DNA of 64,000 bases from Haloarchaeobius sp. FL176 (GTDB taxonomy: Archaea > Halobacteriota > Halobacteria > Halobacteriales > Natrialbaceae). This document shows, piece after piece, positions 1 through 7,002 of the stretch. The position numbers and the translations under genes are program-made. Position 1 is the first letter of the stretch. Every line of letters begins with the position of its first letter. A model generated the notes under the pieces. That model worked only from the letters and a program-made list of their open reading frames with translations. It was not told the origin of the DNA and did not search any database. Location: the NCBI RefSeq assembly GCF_024609245.1, contig NZ_JANJYH010000010.1, positions 57,481-121,480 of the forward strand, written 5' to 3'.

Positions 1-705
1 GTCGATGACACGCCGCTCCTCGTCTTAGAGGGTGATGCAGACGCACTCGGACGACACCAATCGGCAGCGGGTCTCTTTCACAACGCATTCAGAGTCCCCT
101 CGCGTGCGGCATTAGGTGACGCGTTAGCCCGCATTCAGGAACACTGGCAGCTCGGCGGCGCGTCCGACCACGGCGTCAGTGAGGCGCTGTACCTGACCGA
201 CCCAGAAGGCAACGGCATCGAGATCTACCGCGATTACCCCCGTGAAGACTGGCCCCGCGCTGACAACGGGCGCATCCGTATGGGTACGTATCCTCTCGAT
301 CTCGGCCCATTGGAAACCGCAGCCGCAGAAGCGTCAGGACTTCCTGCCGGAACGGACGTGGGGCACGTTCATCTCGAAGTGTCCTCGCTGGAGGCGTTCC
401 GCGATTTCTACGTGGACACACTCGGGTTCGAGATCCAAACAGAAGTGCCAGCCGCCCTCTTCGTCGGGGCTGGCGGCTACCACCACCATCTCGGGGCGAA
501 CACGTGGCACCACAGAACGGGACCGGTCAGCGGACGCGGACTGTCGTGGTTCGAAGTGCTCCTGCCAGACGACGACTCACTCGAAGCAGTTCGGGAGCGG
601 CTCGTAGCCGGTGATATTCCATCCACCGAAACGGATGAGGGAGTCGTTGTTCACGATCCTGATGAGATCGAGATCCGCATTCGAGCGGACTCATCGAACC
701 AGTAG
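1..705 (+). CDS. VOC-superfamily protein, CatE-like two-domain dioxygenase/glyoxalase (5' end missing)
   Basis: The reading frame is open from the first base of the window, so the true start lies upstream; 234 residues are visible. Two tandem vicinal-oxygen-chelate modules can be read. The first ends in a DPEGNGIEIYRDYP segment, the usual metal-ligand strand of this fold. The second starts with GHVHLEVSSLEAFRDFYVD and ends with VHDPDEIEIRIR. This layout matches CatE-type catechol-2,3-dioxygenase-like proteins, which bind a divalent metal through His/His/Glu on paired beta-alpha-beta-beta-beta units. The substrate cannot be told from sequence. A start at position 280 would remove the first module and is an internal Met. 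The gene stands alone; the next gene lies 115 bp downstream behind its own promoter-like region. Confidence 0.85.
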   Translation, partial: VDDTPLLVLEGDADALGRHQSAAGLFHNAFRVPSRAALGDALARIQEHWQLGGASDHGVSEALYLTDPEGNGIEIYRDYPREDWPRADNGRIRMGTYPLDLGPLETAAAEASGLPAGTDVGHVHLEVSSLEAFRDFYVDTLGFEIQTEVPAALFVGAGGYHHHLGANTWHHRTGPVSGRGLSWFEVLLPDDDSLEAVRERLVAGDIPSTETDEGVVVHDPDEIEIRIRADSSNQ

Positions 706-820
706 CGTAGACGCAGGCAGTATTCGACGATCGAGAACCACTCTGTAGCACGTACAGGCCGCTTGGAGCGGTGCTATAATTTAAACCGGAAGACGAGCCA
801 AATTCTCGGCAGATCGAACT

Positions 821-1702
821 ATGGACGGCCACTACGCTGATTTCAAGGAACTCCGACCGACCGGCGAAGCCTCCCACATCCCAGACGATACCCTAGACGA
901 CGGCGGAGGGGAAGAAGCCCATCAACAGCGAGTAGCATCGAGCAGTAGAGGATATCCCAACCAGGCAGCTACGGAGAACGAATGCCGGTCCTGTGGGTCA
1001 TCCATTCCGGCGACGCAGACGAAGTGCCGATTTTGCCTCACCAACCACGTTGACGGCACTTCCTCAGTCAACGCGAACGACGCTCCAGAACAGACCCTCG
1101 TCGGCATCGTCCACCTGGTCGTCGAGTCGACCACGTTCTACGGCGCCGTGGCGAAGGGCGGCGCCGCGGCGACCCTCCTCTCCGCCAACGAGGCGGAGCC
1201 GGCCGTCGACGACTACACCCTCATCTACGATCTCGACGAAGCACCGGCGCGCCAGCTGGTCGAGCAATGGCCCTCACTCCCCGACGCAGTACAGGTGGCC
1301 TCAGAGGATGGAGAGCGGCTTCTCAGTGCCGCCCGTGACCGGGCTGGGTGGCACAGGCAGGGAGCGTCGGAGCGTCAGAAGCAGGCCCCGACGCGGCTCT
1401 ACGACCAGCGAGGGGACGGCATCCGCGACGCGTCGCGTCTCGACGCGGCCTTCGACGACGCCGACGACGCGGTGTGGCTGGTTCCAGCGATGGCGCTAAC
1501 CGAGTCCACTGGCGAGGCTGCGGCTGATCGCCAGGTGTCGTCGGTACCGACGACGCAGGAACTCGACTGTGAAACCTGTGGACGGGCGACCGACCATCGG
1601 TTCAAGACCCACGAGTCGGTCCCGGATGCGGCGTGGACGGGCCAACCGATCTGGGAGTGCCGGGTGTGTGGCTCGGCTCGCTACGGATCCAGTCTCGAGT
1701 AG
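821..1702 (+). CDS. Conserved haloarchaeal protein with two zinc-ribbon motifs
   Basis: A 293-residue acidic protein without a recognised enzyme domain. The N-terminal third has a Cys4 knuckle (CRSCGSSIPATQTKCRFC, about residues 55-72) and the C-terminus has a second Cys pair set (CETCG ... CRVCG). The middle section (EQTLVGIVHLVVESTTFYGAVAKGG) is a mixed alpha/beta domain of unknown fold. An AT-rich stretch (gctataatttaaa) about 45 bp before the ATG is a plausible archaeal TATA region. It is followed by a TTAACCAAC inverted repeat just after its stop. Zinc-ribbon proteins of this kind often bind nucleic acid or protein, but nothing specific can be claimed here. Confidence 0.8.
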   Translation: MDGHYADFKELRPTGEASHIPDDTLDDGGGEEAHQQRVASSSRGYPNQAATENECRSCGSSIPATQTKCRFCLTNHVDGTSSVNANDAPEQTLVGIVHLVVESTTFYGAVAKGGAAATLLSANEAEPAVDDYTLIYDLDEAPARQLVEQWPSLPDAVQVASEDGERLLSAARDRAGWHRQGASERQKQAPTRLYDQRGDGIRDASRLDAAFDDADDAVWLVPAMALTESTGEAAADRQVSSVPTTQELDCETCGRATDHRFKTHESVPDAAWTGQPIWECRVCGSARYGSSLE

Positions 1703-1721
1703 CGCCAGTGCTGGGCGTCGA

Positions 1722-1763
1722 TTAACCAACACCCTGCGAGTAGCGTCGGGGTTCGTTGGTTAA
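1722..1763. repeat. TTAACCAAC/GTTGGTTAA inverted repeat, copy 1
   Basis: Perfect 9-bp arms at 1722-1730 and 1755-1763 with a 24-bp spacer. It lies between the 293-aa zinc-ribbon gene and the small gene at 1841. It is one of seven copies in the window; the spacer sequences differ between copies, while the arms and mostly the spacing are kept. Confidence 0.9.
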
Positions 1764-1808
1764 GGCCGCGGGCTCCTGCAAGCCCGACGCCAGTCTCGGT
1801 GGGGAGTC

Positions 1809-1835
1809 TTTTCGCGCCGGCGAGTGGTGAGGCGC
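1809..1835 (+). promoter_or_regulatory. T-tract plus hairpin leader, copy 1
   Basis: TTTTCG followed by a GCGCC (1814-1818) / GGCGC (1831-1835) stem; the ATG at 1841 follows 5 nt later. Weaker relative of the CCCC/GGGG leaders found before other plus-strand genes here. Confidence 0.55.
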
Positions 1836-1840
1836 TTCCG

Positions 1841-2029
1841 ATGGAGCAAGAGTTCAAACAGGGCTACCGGATGCATCGTATACTCAGCAATCTCAACCGA
1901 CTCGACGTCGACCGATTAGACGACGCGGATCGAGAGCGAGTCGAGACCGCGAGAGACCTTCTGGAAGAGGTGAGCCTTCTCACGCGGCCGGGCGACGGAG
2001 CCGGGGCGGACGCCCACGCAGACTCCTAA
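1841..2029 (+). CDS. Small acidic haloarchaeal protein (62 aa)
   Basis: Begins MEQEFKQGYRMHRILSNLNR and consists mainly of charged helices (DVDRLDDADRERVETARDLLEEVSLL), with a disordered acidic tail. The start at 1841 is preferred over the upstream in-frame codon at 1799 because the region between is the hairpin leader. No family recognised. It is the first of three co-directional plasmid-type genes (1841, 2121, 2570), each with its own hairpin leader. Confidence 0.7.
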   Translation: MEQEFKQGYRMHRILSNLNRLDVDRLDDADRERVETARDLLEEVSLLTRPGDGAGADAHADS

Positions 2030-2072
2030 CTGGCGTCGCCGGCCACGCCTCGGGAGGCACCTCTCACGTCGG

Positions 2073-2103
2073 TTTATCGCCCCCGACAGGGGTGCGGGGG
2101 CGA
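2073..2103 (+). promoter_or_regulatory. T-tract plus hairpin leader, copy 2
   Basis: TTTATCGCCCCC ... GGGGGCGA: the 8-nt arms 2077-2084 and 2096-2103 pair perfectly. The inner CCCC can instead pair with the nearer GGGG (2089-2092) across a GACA loop, so two exclusive stems are possible. Start codon at 2121. Confidence 0.75.
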
Positions 2104-2120
2104 CCTCGTGAAGTCCAGAT

Positions 2121-2501
2121 ATGGCCACACTGCAAGCTGCGACGACGTCGACCGGCGCGATCGTATCGGATCCACAGGCAGTCCGCGAGCTCTGTGAGAG
2201 CTACTGCTTCGGGACGCTCGACTGGGAGGTCACCGAAGAGGGAGAGCTCACTATCTGGGGGTACGATGACTTCGAGGTGTACGCGGCGCGGGAGAACGGC
2301 CTCCCGGACTACGAGGGCGGCATCGTAACCCACGAGTTCTTGCGAGAACTTGCCGACCACCTCGAAACCGACGAAGAGTTCGATATCCAGACGGCGGGGT
2401 TCACCAAGTGCCGCTTCCCAGTCCTGGCGAAGCGGTACGTCGTTCGCGACGGCGAAGTCCTCCACGCGGACCTCAGTTCCCCTGACCCGATCGACGAGTA
2501 G
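2121..2501 (+). CDS. Conserved haloarchaeal plasmid protein (126 aa)
   Basis: A compact acidic protein (MATLQAATTSTGAIVSDPQ...) with a pattern of alternating strands and a helix around residues 70-85; no catalytic motif seen and no family recognised. The ATG at 2121 lies 17 nt after the hairpin leader. It is followed within 70 bp by the next gene of the same strand, separated by another hairpin leader, so the two may be on one transcript with the leader acting between cistrons. Confidence 0.75.
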   Translation: MATLQAATTSTGAIVSDPQAVRELCESYCFGTLDWEVTEEGELTIWGYDDFEVYAARENGLPDYEGGIVTHEFLRELADHLETDEEFDIQTAGFTKCRFPVLAKRYVVRDGEVLHADLSSPDPIDE

Positions 2502-2503
2502 CG

Positions 2504-2533
2504 TTGTTCGTCCCCCGGGAGGGGTGCGGGGCG
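2504..2533 (+). promoter_or_regulatory. T-tract plus hairpin leader, copy 3
   Basis: GTTGTTCG followed by CCCCC, GGGAGGGG and then TGCGGGGCGA; starts 2 nt after the stop codon of the preceding gene. The CCCC tract can pair with either of two G tracts. Start codon of the next gene at 2570. Confidence 0.75.
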
Positions 2534-2569
2534 ATCCAGTCGTGGGTCGTCCTGCGAGGTGATTGTTCA

Positions 2570-3232
2570 ATGGGCCACCGCGCACTCGTTGCGTACGAAC
2601 GAACTGACGGACAGTACACGCTCCACTACTCTCATTGGGGTGCAGCGAATCTCAAGCTCAAGCACCGAATCTCGGCTGAGTCGCCGTTCGGTGGCGAGGA
2701 CACCGACTCCAAGTGGGCGAAACAGCTGCTGGCGGAGCTGGCCGATGGCCTCGAGGCAGATGCCGCCGACGGCTACCTCGCCGGCGAAGACCGCCCGTCG
2801 ACGGTCGTCGAGCCGAAGCCCCGCGCCACCGGGCTCACCCTCGACGAGATCGTCGCGGACCACCTCGACTACCTCCATCACGAGGCGTTCTTCGTGGTGT
2901 CGACGACGTTCGAGGTGACCGCCTATCGGACGCTGTGGTTCGGGCTCCAGTACGACTCGGAGACGGTTGAACAGGGAGAGACGGTCGGGAACGGCGCGCT
3001 CGCGACGGTGCGCTGGTACGACGGCGAGCCGGTCGGCGACGGCCACCTCCAGGGACAGTTCGCGGCCCTCAAAGACGTCGTCGGCGATATGCTGGACAAG
3101 GGCGTCTTCACGCCGTCGACGGCGAGACAGTACCTGAAACGGAAGCTGGCCGAGCGAGTCGGAGACCGACAGGAGCTGCTCATTCCGACCGGAGAGTCAC
3201 CCTTCGAGACAGCGAGTCTCGGCAAGTCGTAA
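2570..3232 (+). CDS. DUF6735-like haloarchaeal protein
   Basis: 220 residues beginning MGHRALVAYERTDGQYTLHY, a start I associate with the haloarchaeal DUF6735 group (from memory, unverified). The protein has a long internal helical part (LDEIVADHLDYLHHEAFFVV) and a C-terminal helical tail (TARQYLKRKLAERVGDRQELL). The upstream in-frame ATG at 2504 would place the hairpin leader inside the coding sequence, so the start at 2570 is preferred. Function unknown. Spread on haloarchaeal plasmids and proviruses would fit the context. Confidence 0.8.
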   Translation: MGHRALVAYERTDGQYTLHYSHWGAANLKLKHRISAESPFGGEDTDSKWAKQLLAELADGLEADAADGYLAGEDRPSTVVEPKPRATGLTLDEIVADHLDYLHHEAFFVVSTTFEVTAYRTLWFGLQYDSETVEQGETVGNGALATVRWYDGEPVGDGHLQGQFAALKDVVGDMLDKGVFTPSTARQYLKRKLAERVGDRQELLIPTGESPFETASLGKS

Positions 3233-3269
3233 CACCAATCCCTTAGTGGATATCGGGGGACGTCTAAGT

Positions 3270-3554
3270 ATGTCAAATCAGTCTGAAGATGACGTTCGTG
3301 TTTGGCTTGTCGAACGGACGTACTCCGATGACGAGCAGAATCTGATCATCCTCACCTACGCAACGCCCGATGGAGAACAGTACTATCGGAAGGAACGCGC
3401 ACTCACGTCCTTCACCGACGTCCGAGATACGACAGCAGCAGTCGATGCTGAACCCGGCAATCTTGGCATGGTCGATGACCCCGACCTCCAGGAGCAATAC
3501 GCGGCCGAAGCACAGCGAATGCAGGAAGTTCACGACCCTGACGACGTAATCTGA
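3270..3554 (+). CDS. Small haloarchaeal protein (94 aa)
   Basis: MSNQSEDDVRVWLVERTYSD start; strand-rich N-terminal half (VWLVERTYSDDEQNLIILTYATPDGEQYYRKER split over several strands) followed by an acidic helix. ATG at 3270 is preferred to the 3246 ATG because it gives a short AT-rich upstream region (ccttagtggatatc). No family recognised. It lacks the hairpin leader of the preceding genes. Confidence 0.65.
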   Translation: MSNQSEDDVRVWLVERTYSDDEQNLIILTYATPDGEQYYRKERALTSFTDVRDTTAAVDAEPGNLGMVDDPDLQEQYAAEAQRMQEVHDPDDVI

Positions 3555-3615
3555 GATCTACTGGTCGACAACGCTGCAGGCCATGGGTTATGTCGTAGCA
3601 GGCCTTAGACGGGGT

Positions 3616-4362
3616 ATGCGCGAACTCGTCTTCGCTCTCGAATACGAGCCCGGCTGCAACAGGGTGGCGGACGCCCTCGCCGACCACCCCGACGCTCGCG
3701 TTCGCTCGCTCTCGCTGCACGCCACTGCCGAGCGTCTCTGGCGGGTCGACCATGCCACCGGTACGCCTGAGGCGCTCAACGCCATCGAGGACGCCTTTCT
3801 CAACGGCGACTACTACGCTGACTGTCTCGCCACCGAGGACTGCAACGCCACACAGACCACCCGCGTCCTCGACCGCACGGACGACGCGCTCATCCTCTAC
3901 TCAGATTGGGAGCGCACTCCGACCTGCGCCTCAGTCCCCCACATCGCTCGCGACCACCTCGGCGACGGCGTGCTGTTCGAGACTCGTCACGAGGGCCGCC
4001 ACTACACGTGGCGACTCATCCACTCCGGCGATGGCGACGTGGCGGCGTTCTTCGACGCTCTCAAAGTCGCCGTCGGGGAGTGCGCCCAGATGGAGATGCT
4101 CCGCACAGCGGACACAACATCAGCTAGGGGAAGCGACGGAACACCAAGTGGATTGCCTCCAGCCCAAGAGGCTGCTCTCCAGGCCGCCGTCGAACACGGC
4201 TACTACGAATCACCCCGCGAGGTCGATGTTGGAGAACTCGCAGAGCATCTCGACGTGCCACGGTCAACACTCACCTACCGACTCCGTCGGGCGGAAGAAC
4301 ATTTGGCGAAGCAACATGTCGCCGGCGAGCGGGTAGCGGAAGAACGGCTGGCATCCCACTGA
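3616..4362 (+). CDS. Bat-like HTH_10 transcriptional regulator
   Basis: 248 residues. The N-terminal domain starts MRELVFALEYEPGCNRVADA, typical of the haloarchaeal bacterio-opsin-activator-type sensor domain, and the C-terminal 60 residues form the HTH_10 helix-turn-helix (VGELAEHLDVPRSTLTYRLR, about residues 205-225). There is a Cys pair (CLATEDC) in the middle that could bind metal. The ATG at 3616 is preferred over 3583 because it fits the usual start of the family. The gene ends 60 bp before the P-type ATPase, with a 16-bp palindrome in between, so control of the ATPase by this protein is likely but inferred. Confidence 0.8.
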   Translation: MRELVFALEYEPGCNRVADALADHPDARVRSLSLHATAERLWRVDHATGTPEALNAIEDAFLNGDYYADCLATEDCNATQTTRVLDRTDDALILYSDWERTPTCASVPHIARDHLGDGVLFETRHEGRHYTWRLIHSGDGDVAAFFDALKVAVGECAQMEMLRTADTTSARGSDGTPSGLPPAQEAALQAAVEHGYYESPREVDVGELAEHLDVPRSTLTYRLRRAEEHLAKQHVAGERVAEERLASH

Positions 4363-4370
4363 GGGCCGTA

Positions 4371-4386
4371 GTTGGAATATTCCAAC
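4371..4386. promoter_or_regulatory. Perfect 16-bp palindrome before the Zn/Cd ATPase gene
   Basis: GTTGGAATATTCCAAC is its own reverse complement. It lies 36 bp before the ATG at 4423, where an archaeal TFB/TBP site is expected, and its centre is AT-rich. It is a candidate operator for the HTH_10 regulator encoded just upstream. Confidence 0.65.
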
Positions 4387-4422
4387 AAAGACATATCGAA
4401 CTCCCGCTCCTACCGTGACGTG

Positions 4423-6816
4423 ATGACAGAGAATCCGGACGCAGCAGGAGGAACGAGCGGCGGCGGACAGCGACGTGAGCTGACCGCCCGCCTCGCCGTT
4501 CCCGAGATGGACTGTCCCTCTTGCGCCCAAAAGGTGAACAAGAGCCTCCAGCGTGTCGACGGCATTACTGACGTCACGCTCCAGCCGACCACCGGCACGG
4601 CCAACGTCACGTACGACCCTGATCGAACTAGCGAAGCCGACGTAATCAAGGCGATTGAAGGCGCCGGCTACGAGGTCGTCGGGGGCTCGGACGCCGAGGG
4701 CGATGATGAGGACAACCAGGCGGCCGATGGCGTCGACATCGCGCCACCATCGGAGGTCTGGACGAGTCCTCGCGCGAAGAAGACGTGGCTCGGCGCGGCG
4801 TTCGTCACGCTCGGCCTCCTCTTTGAGTTCCTCCTCACCGGACAGAACGCCACGGTGGCGAGCGTCCTCGAGTACCCGCTCCACATCGCAGATGTCCTGT
4901 TCCTCGGCGCCGTCGCCGCCAGCGGCATCCCGGTCGTCCGTAGCGGGTACTACTCCGCGAAGAACCGAAGCCTCGACATCGACCTGCTGATGGGGACGGC
5001 GATCATCGCGGCGACCGGTATCGGCTACTTCGTCGAGGCCGCCACGCTGGCCGTCCTATTCAGCATCGCCGAGCTGCTCGAGGACTACGCGATGGACAGG
5101 GCACGGGACTCCCTGCGCGAGCTGATGGAACTCTCGCCCGACGAGGCGACCGCCCTTCGCGATGGTGAGGAAGTGACCGTTCCCGCCGAGGAGGTCGACG
5201 TTGGCGAGACCGTCGTCGTCCGCCCCGGCGACAAGATTCCGCTCGACGGAACGGTCATCGACGGCGAGAGTGCAGTCGACCAGTCGCCGATCACGGGCGA
5301 GAGCGTCCCCGTCGACAAGACTGCCGGCGACGAGGTCTACGCCGGCGCGATCAACGAAGAGGGGTACCTCGAGGTAGAGGTCACCTCGACCGCTGGCGAT
5401 TCGACGCTCTCGCGCATCATCGAGATGGTACAGGGCGCACAGGCGAAGAAGACCGAGTCTGAGCAGTTCGTCGACCGCTTCTCCGGCTACTACACACCCC
5501 TCGTCGTCGTGCTGGCAATCCTGACCGCCGCAATCCCGCCGCTGGTCATCGCCGACCCCATCTCGGTCGACCTGGCCGGGTACGGGTTCACCTTCGCGAG
5601 CGACTGGCAGACGTGGTTCATCCGGGGGCTCACCCTGCTGGTGATCGCCTGTCCCTGTGCGTTCGTCATCTCGACGCCCGTCTCGGTGGTGTCGGGAATT
5701 ACGAGCGCCGCGAAGAACGGCGTCCTGATCAAGGGCGGCAACTACCTCGAGGCGATGGGCGAAGTCGATGCCGTCGCGCTCGACAAGACGGGGACGCTCA
5801 CGAAGGGCGAACTCGCCGTCACCGATGTCGTCCCGGTCGGTGACACCACGGAGGACGATCTGCTCCGTCGCGCCGCCGGACTGGAGCGTCGCAGTGAGCA
5901 CCCCATCGCTGCGGCCATTCTCGCCCGTGCTGAGGAGACGGGCGTGGGTAATCTGCCCGATGCGACGAGTTTCGAGAGCCTCACGGGGAAGGGCATCCGG
6001 GGCGAGATCGACGGCAAGACGTACTATGCGGGCAAGCCCGCGCTCTTCGAGGAGCTGGGCTTCGACCTCGCTCGGGCACGCCGCGAGACGGACGGCGGCG
6101 TCGTAGCGGAAGAGTCGTCAGAGTCCGACGACGGGGCGTTTGCCGAGAATGCACTCTCCGCGCTGGAGCGGGAGGGCAAGACGGTCGTCATCGTCGGGAC
6201 GGAGTCGGAACTGCTGGGTGCGATCGCCATCGCCGACGAGGTTCGCCCGGCCTCGAAGCGGGCTGTCGAACGCCTACACGAGCTGGGCGTCGAGCGCGTG
6301 GTGATGCTGACCGGCGACAACGAGGGCACCGCCCGCGCCATCGCCGAGCAGGTCGGTGTCGATGAGTATCGCGCCGAACTCCTGCCCGACGAGAAGGTCG
6401 ACGCAGTCGAAGAGTTACAGGCGGAGTACGGGGAGGTTGCGATGGTCGGCGACGGCATCAATGACGCCCCCGCGCTCGCCACTGCGGAGGTCGGCATCGC
6501 GATGGGCGCGGCGGGCACCGACACCGCCCTCGAAACGGCTGATATTGCGTTGATGGGCGACGACATCGGGAAACTCCCGTACCTGTACGATCTGTCGCAT
6601 ACGGCCAACGGTGTGATCCGGCAAAACATCTGGGCGAGCCTCGGCGTAAAGCTCCTGCTGGCGCTGGGCGTGCCGCTGGGTCTGGTCAGCGTTGCGTTGG
6701 CGGTCGTTGTCGGTGATATGGGGATGAGCCTCGGTGTCACCGGGAACGCGATGCGGTTGTCGCGAATCGCGCCTGAACGCATGGACGGTAAGACTGGCCA
6801 AGAAATGGGTGTATGA
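4423..6816 (+). CDS. zntA: Heavy-metal P1B-type ATPase, Zn2+/Cd2+/Pb2+ type
   Basis: 797-residue membrane pump that exports divalent soft metals using ATP. In order: N-terminal HMA domain with MDCPSCAQKVNKS; an acidic linker; transmembrane helices; actuator motif TGES; CPC metal site (about C410-P411-C412) in CPCAFVIS; phosphorylation motif DKTGTLTKGE (Asp about 454); GDGIND hinge. The last membrane segment reads VVVGDMGMSLGVTGNAMRL; the Asp there is a hallmark of the Zn/Cd/Pb (P1B-2) branch rather than the copper branch. The nucleotide domain carries an acidic insert (EESSESDDG). The ATG at 4423 is preferred to 4372, since the latter would put the palindromic operator inside the gene. The regulator immediately upstream probably controls it. 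Confidence 0.9.
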   Translation: MTENPDAAGGTSGGGQRRELTARLAVPEMDCPSCAQKVNKSLQRVDGITDVTLQPTTGTANVTYDPDRTSEADVIKAIEGAGYEVVGGSDAEGDDEDNQAADGVDIAPPSEVWTSPRAKKTWLGAAFVTLGLLFEFLLTGQNATVASVLEYPLHIADVLFLGAVAASGIPVVRSGYYSAKNRSLDIDLLMGTAIIAATGIGYFVEAATLAVLFSIAELLEDYAMDRARDSLRELMELSPDEATALRDGEEVTVPAEEVDVGETVVVRPGDKIPLDGTVIDGESAVDQSPITGESVPVDKTAGDEVYAGAINEEGYLEVEVTSTAGDSTLSRIIEMVQGAQAKKTESEQFVDRFSGYYTPLVVVLAILTAAIPPLVIADPISVDLAGYGFTFASDWQTWFIRGLTLLVIACPCAFVISTPVSVVSGITSAAKNGVLIKGGNYLEAMGEVDAVALDKTGTLTKGELAVTDVVPVGDTTEDDLLRRAAGLERRSEHPIAAAILARAEETGVGNLPDATSFESLTGKGIRGEIDGKTYYAGKPALFEELGFDLARARRETDGGVVAEESSESDDGAFAENALSALEREGKTVVIVGTESELLGAIAIADEVRPASKRAVERLHELGVERVVMLTGDNEGTARAIAEQVGVDEYRAELLPDEKVDAVEELQAEYGEVAMVGDGINDAPALATAEVGIAMGAAGTDTALETADIALMGDDIGKLPYLYDLSHTANGVIRQNIWASLGVKLLLALGVPLGLVSVALAVVVGDMGMSLGVTGNAMRLSRIAPERMDGKTGQEMGV

Positions 6817-7002
6817 ACCCATGAAGACTAGCGAGAAAGACAGTGCCACCTTATGCAGAACTGTGTCACTCGTCGAACACGAGAGCAACGAGCTCTCTGA
6901 ACCCCTTCGGGCAGGTCCAACGAACACGTCGAACTGCTCGAATCCCGTCTCCCGAGAACGGGAACAAGAATAAGGTTACTCCGTTTGAAATCTTCCACAA
7001 TA

